Of a stretch of DNA of 14,248 bases, positions 1 through 7,048 are shown piece by piece. The position numbers and the translations under genes are program-made. The stretch is from Microcaldota archaeon. GTDB lineage: Archaea > Micrarchaeota > Micrarchaeia > Anstonellales > VGKX01. The DNA lies in NCBI GenBank assembly GCA_021823945.1, contig JAKALW010000006.1, positions 1 through 14,248 on the forward strand, given 5' to 3'. The notes beneath the pieces were generated by a model that searched no databases, was not told the DNA's origin, and saw nothing but the letters and a program-made list of their open reading frames with translations. How positions within the stretch are numbered: position 1 is the stretch's first letter; the number at the start of each line of letters is the position of its first letter.

Positions 1-73
1 GACTGTTGCTTACTTCGCATTGTCTGTTTAAAGTTTATAAAATATATAGTTTATTTAGAAGCTTTAGTTGATG

Positions 74-81
74 TTTATATG
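74..81 (+). promoter_or_regulatory. TATA box of AbrB-like gene
   Basis: TTTATATG is centred about 27 nt before the ATG at 104, where transcription would begin at the start codon itself (leaderless mRNA). A second AT-rich block at 34-47 could be an alternative box. No Shine-Dalgarno motif lies at a useful distance from 104. Confidence 0.45.
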
Positions 82-103
82 ATAAAAACTAATAATCCCA
101 GTT

Positions 104-268
104 ATGGTGCTCATGGAGAAGAAGATCAGGAAAATAGCACGTGTCGGAGGGGGCATGGGTCTCATCCTGACAAAAGAGTTTTCTCGTTTGAACTGGAAAA
201 ATGGCGACTATGTGGGTGTTGAAGTCCACGACGACGGCCGAATAGTCATAAAGAAAGTGAATTATTAG
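104..268 (+). CDS. small AbrB/SpoVT-type DNA-binding protein
   Basis: This 54-residue protein has the layout of a single AbrB/SpoVT swapped-hairpin domain: a first strand with RKIARVGGGMGLILTKEF (residues 8-25), then NWKNGDYVGVEVHDDGRIVIKKV to the end. The Gly-rich turn, the 'GD.V.VEV..DGRIVIKK' ending and the length match archaeal and antitoxin-like members of the family, which bind DNA as dimers and often repress their own operon. No toxin gene (PIN/VapC or MazF) sits beside it: 165 bp without a gene follow, then a membrane protein. The ATG at 104 is chosen because of the TATA box at -27. The ATG at 113 is preceded by GGTG but only 3 nt away. It may be a solitary transcription regulator or the left part of a pair whose partner lies outside the window. 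The family call rests on pattern only. Confidence 0.72.
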   Translation: MVLMEKKIRKIARVGGGMGLILTKEFSRLNWKNGDYVGVEVHDDGRIVIKKVNY

Positions 269-403
269 CGTCTTTTAGAAAAACCCTGGCTTGGGAGAGC
301 AGTTTTAACTATTTAGTAGCAGTCGGGGCATACTGTTTAGGAGTAATCCAGGCATATCACTAAGGTCCCGTACCGCAATAAGGATTTAAACTGCCAGCCG
401 CAA

Positions 404-409
404 TATAAT
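404..409 (+). promoter_or_regulatory. TATA box of membrane-protein operon
   Basis: TATAAT inside an AT-rich block (401-417) is centred about 27 nt before the ATG at 434, supporting a leaderless start there. The 269-433 stretch before it holds no gene that I can see. Confidence 0.45.
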
Positions 410-433
410 AATTATAACTCGTGCCTGCTCCGA

Positions 434-1195
434 ATGGCGTGGCACTTGAATGCTAGTGAGGCTATGAACTGGAAAGGCGCGATTTCAGAAGGGGCGGTGA
501 TATACAGGCGGCACTGGCAGGAGCACCTGAGGCTCGCCCTGATATTTGTCATCGGCTCAATGATGGCTTTTGGCGCGCCGTTTTCAATAGCGGTTGCCGT
601 ATTCGCGCTTACAATCGGGCTTTCGGTGCCGGACTCAATAGCCATCCCGGTAAACATATTTTTCGTAGTGCTTGCGTTCGTCCTGGGCGTAATCGCGTAC
701 GCAGCCATGAAGGCGGCATACTATGCGGGCGTGTTCGAGATATACAATAGGGGGAGCGCCCATGCGCTCAATTATTTCAGCTTTGCGCGCAGGCACATGA
801 AGGAGGCCGCCGTGTGCGAGGCGATAATATGCCTTGGCCCGATGGCCGTTGCGGCGCCAGTTGCAATTGCCGGAATAGTTCTCAGGTCTGAACTGCTGCT
901 CTTTGCCGCAGCAGGCACATTCCTGGTTTTGGTCACTGCAACCAACTATTTCTCCATGCTCGCATATCCCGCGCTCATCATAGACGGGTACGGCTCTGTG
1001 GCGGCGATAAAAAAGTCAATGAAGACCGAGGAGGAGAACAGGCGCGAGATGCCCGCCTTCTTTGCATTCGTTTGGATTTGCCTATTAGTGCTTCTAGCAA
1101 TACCCGTCTTGGGCTTCGTTTTATACTCATTGGTGTTCCTCCCGATAATTTCCACGGCAGCTACGGTATTTTATAGGAGCAAGAGGAAATTATAG
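434..1195 (+). CDS. polytopic membrane protein, DUF4013/DUF975-like
   Basis: The 253-residue product is an integral membrane protein with about five or six hydrophobic segments: roughly residues 33-60, 71-98, 125-150, 153-183 and 207-247 (the last long enough for two passes). Two soluble connections are basic, at 104-124 and 186-206. The N-terminal stretch ending in 'W.EHLRLALIF' and the motif YPALIIDGYGSVAAIKKSMK (178-197) recall the broad family of 6-TM archaeal and bacterial proteins (DUF4013, DUF975, GDPD-membrane-domain-like) in which an 'eg.....A...S' motif precedes the last helices. No catalytic residues are evident and the function is unknown. The start at 434 is favoured by the upstream TATA; an in-frame ATG at 464 is the alternative. 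The next gene begins 11 nt after the stop, so this is probably the first gene of a three-gene operon. Confidence 0.8.
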   Translation: MAWHLNASEAMNWKGAISEGAVIYRRHWQEHLRLALIFVIGSMMAFGAPFSIAVAVFALTIGLSVPDSIAIPVNIFFVVLAFVLGVIAYAAMKAAYYAGVFEIYNRGSAHALNYFSFARRHMKEAAVCEAIICLGPMAVAAPVAIAGIVLRSELLLFAAAGTFLVLVTATNYFSMLAYPALIIDGYGSVAAIKKSMKTEEENRREMPAFFAFVWICLLVLLAIPVLGFVLYSLVFLPIISTAATVFYRSKRKL

Positions 1196-1206
1196 GTGTG
1201 ATTGGC

Positions 1207-1440
1207 ATGGCGAGTGGAGCACCGACATTCAAACCCGATGAGGCCCTGAAGCCGGTTTTTGCAGGAGACCTGTTGAAACAAAGCGCGGACATTACTGGCA
1301 GGCTGAAGTCCGTAAAGCCCGTCAGGATAATGGAAGTGGCAGACCCAAAGCACGAGCAGGCCTTGATGAAAGAGTTCGAGTATTACGCTGCCAAGCTCAA
1401 GGATTTCACTGGCACGGTAGTCACGGTAACGCGCGGCTAA
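1207..1440 (+). CDS. hypothetical small protein, 77 aa
   Basis: I do not recognise this protein. The in-frame GTG at 1198 would be the longest start, but GGTG at 1195-1198 is a good archaeal Shine-Dalgarno motif 8 nt before the ATG at 1207, so that ATG is preferred. The product is soluble and mixed in charge. A central VKPVRIMEVADPKHEQALMK segment looks like strand-loop-helix, followed by a helical stretch and a short beta-like end (FTGTVVTVTRG). Codon use matches its neighbours. It lies 11 nt after the membrane protein and 13 nt before the next small gene, consistent with co-transcription from the promoter near 404. Confidence 0.6.
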   Translation: MASGAPTFKPDEALKPVFAGDLLKQSADITGRLKSVKPVRIMEVADPKHEQALMKEFEYYAAKLKDFTGTVVTVTRG

Positions 1441-1453
1441 AGGGGCAAATAGG

Positions 1454-1726
1454 ATGAAAATTTCCAAAGACGGCAGATTAATGTCCACCAAGGCATTTGC
1501 CAATGGCAGGGAAAAAATATTCACTGTCGAGCTTGGCGACGACTTCACGCTGATTGCGCTTTCAAACCCGGACGGCTCTGAGATAGAAACTTGGGAAATC
1601 AAGAATGGCAAGGTAATACACAACAAGCCCGTCAGGAAAGTCAGCATGCCCGCCAAAAACGCAGGCATGGCAGCCAACAAAGCCCTGCCAGTCAAAAAAA
1701 TAGGCCGCATTGTAAAAAAGAAATAG
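1454..1726 (+). CDS. hypothetical small basic protein, 90 aa
   Basis: Unrecognised. The first 60 residues look like a small beta-rich fold with alternating short strands (REKIFTVELGDDFTLIALS, then ETWEIKNGKVIHN). The last 30 residues are strongly basic with many Ala, Lys and Val, and could bind nucleic acid or the membrane surface; that role is inference. AGGGG at 1441-1445 is a plausible ribosome binding site 8 nt before the ATG. It is the third and last gene of the apparent operon starting at 434 and ends 101 bp before the convergent DRG gene. Confidence 0.6.
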   Translation: MKISKDGRLMSTKAFANGREKIFTVELGDDFTLIALSNPDGSEIETWEIKNGKVIHNKPVRKVSMPAKNAGMAANKALPVKKIGRIVKKK

Positions 1727-1791
1727 AAAGCGCGGCTTGTTCAAATATGGCGCATCTGATTCCTTGTTTTAACTAAATTCAAATATTCATT

Positions 1792-1806
1792 TCATGCGGG
1801 GCATGA
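1792..1806. terminator. stem-loop between convergent genes
   Basis: TCATGC and GCATGA form a perfect 6-bp stem around GGG. It lies between the stop of the 90-aa gene (1726) and the stop of the DRG gene (1828, minus). Read on the minus strand, an AT-rich stretch follows, so it may end the DRG transcript. Archaeal termination relies mainly on U-runs, so the role is uncertain. The word TTCAAATAT occurs twice nearby (about 1740 and 1778). Confidence 0.35.
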
Positions 1807-1827
1807 CTCGGCAGTTCAAAGCTGGCA

Positions 1828-3030
1828 TCAATAATGGTTTGCCTTCTTCTTTACGCCAAGCTTGTTGGTCTTGCTGGCGGCAACTGATTTCTTTATCCGC
1901 TCGGAGTTTGCCTGGTCCAACTCTTCCGAGGTAATGTCGGTGCTCATTTTCCTTGCTATGTGGACAATGTCCCCGTCCATGAGCATGTGATCAAGCCCCA
2001 GCTTCTGGCCGTCGAATTTTGCGCTTTTGCCCCAGACAATGGCGAATTTGAAGTTTTCAAGGAGGTCCGGGGACAGGCGCTCGCACATGTCCCTTACAGT
2101 GGAGCGGCGCCTAATCATCAGTGGCTCGGTCAGGTCCGCTTCGCCCATGCGCGGTTTGGTGTAAATCCTGATAAGGTCGAGTTTCTGATAAATAGCCTCT
2201 TTCAGGTCCTCTATGTTCTTGTCCTTCTCCGCGGACACCGGGACGAACTCGAATTTCAGGGTCTTTATGTATTCCGGCGTCACGAGGTCTATCTTGTTCA
2301 GGATTGTGACAGCGTCTATGTATTTCCTGTTGCCGACCACAATGTCAATGAATTGTTCAGGGGTGATGTCCTCGCGCAGCACCACGTCGGCGTTGTGTAT
2401 GCCATATTCGCCAAGCACGCCAGCAATCATGCGCTTGTCGATTTTGGTCATGTGGATTGTCGAGGTCACGTTTACGCCGCCCTTGAGCTTTTTCGTGACG
2501 ACCACGTCCGGCCTGTGCTGATTCACGCGTATGCCCATGTTCGCAAGCTCGCGCATGATTGCCTCGTACGCGTCAGGCTGGAAAACGTCAAGCATCAGGA
2601 GTATGAGGTCGGCGCTTCGCGCCACGGCAAGCACTTCCCTGCCCCTGCCCTTGCCCTCGGACGCGCCTATGATGATTCCCGGAAGGTCCAAAAGCTGGAT
2701 TTTCGCGCCCTTGTAGTCCAGCATGCCAGGGATGCATGTGAGGGTGGTGAATGCGTATGACGCCACCTCGGACTTGCTGCCCGTGAGCTTGTTGAGAAGC
2801 GTTGACTTGCCCACCGAGGGCAATCCAATGAAGACCACAGTCGAGTCGCCTGTCTTGCGGACGTCGAACCCGCCGCCTTTCGCGCCGCCGGATTTGGAAG
2901 GCGATATCAGTTCGCGCTTTAATTTCGCGATTTTCGCGTTCAGGATTCCGATATGGAACTCCGTAGCCTTGTTCTTTTGCGTGCGCGCAAGCTCTGCCTC
3001 AAGTTCATTAAGTTTTTCCGTAACTCCCAA
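1828..3030 (-). CDS. drg: DRG-family GTPase with TGS domain
   Basis: This is a developmentally-regulated-GTP-binding (DRG) protein of the Obg-HflX GTPase superfamily, a cytoplasmic translation-linked GTPase conserved in archaea and eukaryotes. Visible parts are an N-terminal helical pair with KATEFHIGILNAKIAKLKREL (21-41), the Gly-rich linker, G1 GLPSVGKST (69-77), G3 DLPG (115-118), G4 NKID (245-248) and the SAE G5 motif (266-268). A DRG-specific insertion lies between G3 and G4, and a TGS domain runs from about 288 to 361. After the TGS there is an extra basic tail of about 38 residues; archaeal DRGs usually end near the TGS. The start is TTG, supported by GGTG five nucleotides upstream and by the family's usual N-terminus. 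A TATA-like sequence at 3056-3063 gives it its own promoter, 59 nt after the upstream ATPase gene. Confidence 0.95.
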   Translation of the reverse strand: MGVTEKLNELEAELARTQKNKATEFHIGILNAKIAKLKRELISPSKSGGAKGGGFDVRKTGDSTVVFIGLPSVGKSTLLNKLTGSKSEVASYAFTTLTCIPGMLDYKGAKIQLLDLPGIIIGASEGKGRGREVLAVARSADLILLMLDVFQPDAYEAIMRELANMGIRVNQHRPDVVVTKKLKGGVNVTSTIHMTKIDKRMIAGVLGEYGIHNADVVLREDITPEQFIDIVVGNRKYIDAVTILNKIDLVTPEYIKTLKFEFVPVSAEKDKNIEDLKEAIYQKLDLIRIYTKPRMGEADLTEPLMIRRRSTVRDMCERLSPDLLENFKFAIVWGKSAKFDGQKLGLDHMLMDGDIVHIARKMSTDITSEELDQANSERIKKSVAASKTNKLGVKKKANHY

Positions 3031-3055
3031 ATTGACACCTAAAAACGCAAAGTAG

Positions 3056-3063
3056 GATTATAG
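3056..3063 (-). promoter_or_regulatory. TATA-like box before drg
   Basis: On the minus strand this reads ACTATAAT, centred about 30 nt before the TTG start at 3030. The transcript would begin only a few nucleotides before the start codon. That fits poorly with use of the GGTG motif at 3036-3039, so the gene may also be read from the ATPase promoter upstream. Confidence 0.35.
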
Positions 3064-3089
3064 TAGGGCTGCGCAAGCCTAAAAAGCCG

Positions 3090-5417
3090 CTACCTGGGCT
3101 TCTTTTTCGAAGATTGCTGGCTGGGAGCTTGCGCTGCCGAAGATTTGAGGTCCGACATCCTTTCAGCGCGGTCCGCAGCGAGAATCTGGACGAATTTCTC
3201 AGACCATATTTGCTGCAGTTTGATGAAATCCACTGTGCCGTCCGGTTTCTCGTTTTCGCGGAGCAGGTTATTCAGCGCGGCACTGCATTTAAGGACAAAA
3301 TCAATCTCCGTCAGGCTCTTGTCTGAAAGCTCGCGGCTTTTCCCAAGTATGTCCGAATACATCTTGCCCTTCACAAACGCGAGCATAACGTATTGCTCGG
3401 GCGCAATGCCGTTCTCCTCAGCCCTGCGCGCAAGCGCCGGCGGGACAAACTCGAACTTGAGCTCCTTTGCGAGCTTTGCCAGGTCGACGTCGGCCAGGTC
3501 CCACATGCTCGCCTCCTTGTTCTTCAGGAAGTTGCATTCAAGGTAAGACTCGTCTATGTTGTTGCCTCGCTTGAACGTGAAAATCTCCAAAAACTGCTTG
3601 TTGTCCTGGTCGGACTCGTAAGAGCTGCCCAGCAGGCGGTATACCCTGCCTTTCCTGCCGAACCTGACTTTCTTCAAAAACGAATACCTGTCGGTCGTGT
3701 ACATGCTTGCCGCGGGTATGCCAAAGACAAGCTCGAGCCTGTCCTGGATATCCTTGAGGGACTGGGCGTGCAGGTTGTAAAGTATGAACACGCCAGGCTG
3801 GGTGTTGAGCAGGTTGATTACGCCCTGAATTGCGAGTCTTGACCTTATTTCATTGATGATGAGGCAGGCGTCGCCCATACGCAATGACGCATTTGCCATT
3901 GAGACCAGGTCGAGTTCCTTAGTGCCGCCGCTCTCCTCCTTGTCGGAGGACTGGACGCGCATTGCAGCTATGTGGAAGCCCCTTTTCCTGTAGGCTTTTG
4001 TCGGTATTTCCTCAATGTCCTGGATTGGGAGTATCCTGCGCTTTGTGCTGATTGCCGAAATCTTCGCGCTTGTGAAAGCAGTCTTGCCCACGCCTTTTAG
4101 GCCGAGCACTGCCTCGGAGCAGCCTATGCTGACCATGACGTCGTCGTAACCCGCGAAGAATGCCGAGAACGCCCTGTAGTTCAAGTATTCGACGTATGTG
4201 AAGGGCTTTTCCTTAGTGAGGCGCAGGGCCGCCTGGAGCTCGCCAAAAGTTGCCGGGGGCCTTTGCAGGTGGCACCTCATGTTGAGCCTCGTGAGGACAA
4301 CGTCAACGACCGGGTTGTTCGAGTCGAACTTGCGCGTCTGCTTGGTGATTGCCATGATGTTCTTGAACGCGTGCTCGAGAAGCTCCTTGTTGTAGCGCCA
4401 GATAGTGTGGCAAAGGCCGAATTTTGCGTGCTCAATGTATATGGGCGCGTTCTCTGAGTCAATGTAAATGTCTGTTATGTTCTCGTGGTCAAGCGACATG
4501 TTCTCGATTGGCGCCCCAAGCCCGTATATCCACGCGGCCGTCTCCCTGCCCATGGCTGTCGCCTGGTCGAGCGTGATTGGGATTTTGCGAAGTGCCGATT
4601 CGTCAAGGAACTTCTGCCTGTACTCGCGTGTTTTCGTCTCCGAGATGACGGTGTAATCAATCATCTCGTCGGAAAGCCTGGATAGCGAATTGGTGATTTC
4701 CGCGCGCATCATCTGGACAAGCTCGGGCGGCAGGTTGCGCAGGTTGTCGTTTTCAATGTTGTAGAAATATGATTCGGAACCTGTGTCATATACCTGGACT
4801 TTCAGGCCGAAGCCGAGGTCATACCTCGCGTCCGGCGAGTCTATGGGCACTGCGTTTTTGGGTATGTCAAGCGCGATTGTGGAGACGAACTGCATGCTTT
4901 TGAGGCCGGCCATTGAAAGGAATGCCGCCCGCAGGTCCCCCGTCTTTTCCACAAGCTTGTATATGGATGATTCAGAAACCGCCTTGATTATGCCGTTCAC
5001 CCATGCACGAAATACCCGGAACCCGTCGTAAAATATCTGTCTTTCCGGATTTGGCTCGCTATATTCCTTCAGCTGCCTCACTGCGAGGACAGGGTCCATG
5101 AAAAGATAGTCGTGGAAATCCGCAAGGAGTTTTTTGCGCTTCGGGAGGGCATCATCCTGGGGATGGCCATACACCTGTGGATTGAGCATGATTGTCTCGG
5201 TCTGGTGTATGAGCTTCGCGTACTCCATCAGGGTGGCTGTCTGCGCCTCGTTGAACTCGACAGATATTTCCTCCTCATACCTTATGGTTTTCGGAGATTC
5301 CGTGAGTGTCGAAAGGTCCTTGAGGTGGTCGTTTATGAAAGCCGCTGAAAAAAGCTCGTGCGGGCTTGCCGTGCAGTCGACAATTAGGCGGGTGCCTTCA
5401 ATCCTGAATTTTCCCAT
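3090..5417 (-). CDS. type II/IV secretion-pilus ATPase (GspE/TadA/FlaI-like)
   Basis: This is a 775-residue hexameric ATPase of the secretion superfamily that powers archaeal pili and related machines from the cytoplasmic face. In the C-terminal half are Walker A GLKGVGKT (439-446), the Asp box ILPIQDIEEIP (462-472), the Walker B region with GDACLIINEIR (515-525, putative catalytic Glu523), and the His box LHAQS (549-553). An N-terminal region of about 280 residues is unlike the short N-domain of typical FlaI. About 120 residues follow the ATPase core, ending in a low-complexity Ser/Gln/Lys tail. The open frame reaches 5561, but the start at 5417 is chosen because ATTTAAAT lies at -27 on the minus strand and the extra 48 codons would overlap the divergent promoter. 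No TadC/FlaJ-type membrane platform gene or pilin is in the window, so its partner must be elsewhere. Confidence 0.88.
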   Translation of the reverse strand: MGKFRIEGTRLIVDCTASPHELFSAAFINDHLKDLSTLTESPKTIRYEEEISVEFNEAQTATLMEYAKLIHQTETIMLNPQVYGHPQDDALPKRKKLLADFHDYLFMDPVLAVRQLKEYSEPNPERQIFYDGFRVFRAWVNGIIKAVSESSIYKLVEKTGDLRAAFLSMAGLKSMQFVSTIALDIPKNAVPIDSPDARYDLGFGLKVQVYDTGSESYFYNIENDNLRNLPPELVQMMRAEITNSLSRLSDEMIDYTVISETKTREYRQKFLDESALRKIPITLDQATAMGRETAAWIYGLGAPIENMSLDHENITDIYIDSENAPIYIEHAKFGLCHTIWRYNKELLEHAFKNIMAITKQTRKFDSNNPVVDVVLTRLNMRCHLQRPPATFGELQAALRLTKEKPFTYVEYLNYRAFSAFFAGYDDVMVSIGCSEAVLGLKGVGKTAFTSAKISAISTKRRILPIQDIEEIPTKAYRKRGFHIAAMRVQSSDKEESGGTKELDLVSMANASLRMGDACLIINEIRSRLAIQGVINLLNTQPGVFILYNLHAQSLKDIQDRLELVFGIPAASMYTTDRYSFLKKVRFGRKGRVYRLLGSSYESDQDNKQFLEIFTFKRGNNIDESYLECNFLKNKEASMWDLADVDLAKLAKELKFEFVPPALARRAEENGIAPEQYVMLAFVKGKMYSDILGKSRELSDKSLTEIDFVLKCSAALNNLLRENEKPDGTVDFIKLQQIWSEKFVQILAADRAERMSDLKSSAAQAPSQQSSKKKPR

Positions 5418-5440
5418 ATCAAAGCATATTGCATCTCGCA

Positions 5441-5448
5441 ATTTAAAT
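5441..5448 (-). promoter_or_regulatory. TATA box of secretion ATPase gene
   Basis: ATTTAAAT (self-complementary) is centred 27 nt from the ATG at 5417 on the minus strand, implying a leaderless mRNA. It is the evidence for placing the start inside the longer open frame. Confidence 0.45.
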
Positions 5449-5501
5449 CTGTTTCCCGTACGCCTTGCCGGGCGCTGCGCCCCTTTTCCGGCAATGCCTA
5501 A

Positions 5502-5510
5502 AAATATAAA
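5502..5510 (+). promoter_or_regulatory. TATA box of beta-sandwich protein gene
   Basis: AAATATAAA is centred about 26 nt before the ATG at 5531. With the opposite-strand TATA at 5441-5448 it makes a divergent promoter pair in 113 bp. Confidence 0.45.
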
Positions 5511-5530
5511 GCCTAATAGGGATATAGCAA

Positions 5531-5992
5531 ATGCAGAAATCTCAGGAAACCTCAAAATCAAGAAGGTGCATCAGAATGGGAATATTCGACTCGATAAAGG
5601 GATTGATTCCGGCAAATGAGCAGAAAAAATCCTCAGTGCCGTTCGTCCTTAACACATATTTCACCCCTTTCAGGCTGACAGCGAAGAAAAACGACAACGT
5701 GGACTTGCATATTGACCTTGAGAACATATACGGCGCGGACGCATTGTGCTCCGTCTCTGTCAAGGTCCAGCGTGGGCTTGGCACGGACAGCACGCTTCTT
5801 AACAGGGAAAAGACATACAAGCTCGAGACTGTCAAAAAAGGCGAGAAAAAACACGTGGTTGCGCCCATATTTTCGGCATCCTCGACCCAACCCGGCACAT
5901 ATAAAATCAGCATTGAGGCCTATGCGCATTTCAGGGACTACAGGCACATAGAGAATGCGGTCAAGAAAATAGTTGAAATCAGAGTAGTTTGA
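5531..5992 (+). CDS. hypothetical protein, probable beta-sandwich (Ig-like)
   Basis: I do not recognise a named family. After about 35 polar residues the protein is strand-rich: VPFVLNTYFTPFRLTAKKND, then NVDLHIDLENIYG, CSVSVKVQRGLG, an 'LNREKTYKLETVKKGEKKHV' segment, and STQPGTYKISIEAYA before a final VKKIVEIRVV strand. This alternation, with a Gly-Glu turn and a 'pGtY.I.I.a' motif, is typical of Ig-like or CARDB/arrestin-like sandwiches. There is no signal peptide, so it is probably cytoplasmic. Two starts compete. 5531 has a TATA at -26 and would be leaderless. 5576 (MGIFDSIKG, giving 138 aa) has AAGGTG 7 nt upstream and would follow a 45-nt leader. It is divergent from the secretion ATPase, so a link to that machine is possible but unproven. 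Confidence 0.7.
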   Translation: MQKSQETSKSRRCIRMGIFDSIKGLIPANEQKKSSVPFVLNTYFTPFRLTAKKNDNVDLHIDLENIYGADALCSVSVKVQRGLGTDSTLLNREKTYKLETVKKGEKKHVVAPIFSASSTQPGTYKISIEAYAHFRDYRHIENAVKKIVEIRVV

Positions 5993-6048
5993 ATTTTGCA
6001 GCGGCCGGCGCAAGAATCAAATCCGCAACAGGCAATGAACACCATGTC

Positions 6049-6088
6049 AGCCCGGGCCATGGCTGTGGTTTGGGGACAAGCCCGGGTT
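6049..6088. terminator. GC-rich stem-loop between convergent genes
   Basis: AGCCCGGGC (6049-6057) can pair with GCCCGGGTT (6080-6088), nine pairs including one G-T, around a 22-nt loop. It sits between the ends of the convergent 5531-5992 and 6106-6528 genes. No clear T-run follows on either strand, so a terminator role is only a guess. Confidence 0.25.
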
Positions 6089-6105
6089 TGGCTCTGCCCG
6101 CCGCA

Positions 6106-6528
6106 TTATACCCCGAAAAGCCGCTTGTGCTCCACCATGATGCACCTGTCCTGCACAAAGGCGATTCCTCTTGATTCTGCTAGTTTTCCCGCCTCTTCGC
6201 TCACAATGCCCAGCTGGAGCCAGACAGCGCGGATGCCTGGTTTTGCCTCCAATGCCTGCCTGGCGGCTGCGCCTGCTTCAGCGGACGGGCGGAACACCAC
6301 CAATATGCCAGGCGAAAAATCAACTGGTAAATCGGAAATTTTTTGGAATACCGGGATTACCCCGATGGCGCTTGTGGATACAGTTGGGTTTATTCCTGTC
6401 ACTTCGTAGCCAGCGGACAGGAGGTAATTGGGTATTTGGTTAGACGGTTTGGACCCGTCTTTTGAAAGGCCTATGACCAGCACTTTTTTCTCAGTTTGGA
6501 GCAGGCGCGAGATGGAAGTATCATCCAT
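6106..6528 (-). CDS. CoA-binding domain protein, YccU-like
   Basis: This 140-residue single-domain Rossmann-fold protein belongs to the CoA-binding family (succinyl-CoA-synthetase-alpha-like, COG1832/YccU). Its first strand VLVIGLSKDGSKPSNQIPNY (16-35) has the family's 'GLS..p.rpS..v..yL' pattern, followed by LLSAGYEVTGINPT. The family ending appears as AVWLQLGIVSEEAGKLAESR and then GIAFVQDRCIMVEHKRL. It is expected to bind a CoA-type nucleotide in the cytoplasm; the physiological role of the family is unclear. The length is normal. Its ATG follows the stop codon of the winged-helix gene with no intervening base, so the two are translationally coupled, which suggests a CoA-linked regulator-effector pair (inference). 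Confidence 0.88.
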   Translation of the reverse strand: MDDTSISRLLQTEKKVLVIGLSKDGSKPSNQIPNYLLSAGYEVTGINPTVSTSAIGVIPVFQKISDLPVDFSPGILVVFRPSAEAGAAARQALEAKPGIRAVWLQLGIVSEEAGKLAESRGIAFVQDRCIMVEHKRLFGV

Positions 6529-6879
6529 TCAGACCACATCCGTGCTGCGCTCAGGCTTTTTCTCGAGCAGCGCAGCGGCCTGCTGGCTTGACGCGGCGGC
6601 AGTGGCGGCTTTTTGGAATGCCTCGAGTTTCCTCGAGATGTCGTCGCAGGATACTGACAGGGCAACGCCCGGCTCTGTCAGGACAATGGTTTTTTGCCTG
6701 CCTTTCTTCTCGCTTTTGACAATCCCGATTTTTTCAAGCTTTGACAGGAAAGAGGCTGCGAAAACATAGGTGCATTTGGCGTGGACAGCCAGTTTTGACG
6801 GGTACCATTGCTGCGAGCCATCCCTCAGCAACAAGAGTATGGCGCACTGTTTTTCTTTCAGGAAAAGTTGTTTGGACAT
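6529..6879 (-). CDS. winged-helix transcriptional regulator
   Basis: This 116-residue protein has a winged-helix DNA-binding domain over residues 6-68. A first helix is LKEKQCAILLLLRDG, the HTH follows with YPSKLAVHAKCTYVFAASFLSKLEKIGIV, and the wing is VKSEKKGRQKTIVLTEPGVAL. The 'L...L...Glv..ekkGR...i.LTe.G' pattern is that of MarR/PadR-like archaeal regulators. The C-terminal third is Ala/Gln-rich, probably helical and dimer-forming. The open frame continues upstream to 7020, but those 47 residues are unlike this family, so the ATG at 6879 is preferred. It overlaps nothing and abuts the CoA-binding gene. The TraB-family gene ends 169 nt upstream on the same strand, so all three could be one transcript. 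Confidence 0.75.
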   Translation of the reverse strand: MSKQLFLKEKQCAILLLLRDGSQQWYPSKLAVHAKCTYVFAASFLSKLEKIGIVKSEKKGRQKTIVLTEPGVALSVSCDDISRKLEAFQKAATAAASSQQAAALLEKKPERSTDVV

Positions 6880-7048
6880 GCTATTCACACAATGCAGCAG
6901 CGTGTTGCGGATAAAGCCAGGGGTTTTGGATTCGGCCCTGTGCCATCTATCGTTGCGGCCATGCGTCACGGATTCATTCAGTGGGCTGCCGTGCCATTTC
7001 CAGTTTGTAGCTGGCATCACCGCAATCTGTTGTTCACCGCGGATGTGA

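Noticed and set aside
1960..2760. Long plus-strand open frame of 266 codons opposite drg
   Set aside because: It is antisense to an unmistakable GTPase with all G motifs, and results from the strong codon bias of drg.
6978..7021. Possible C/D box guide RNA on the minus strand (GTGATGC ... CTGA)
   Set aside because: The C box is imperfect, and no convincing D' (only CTGG) or C' box lies at proper spacing; the GGTGATG also looks like a chance start-site motif.
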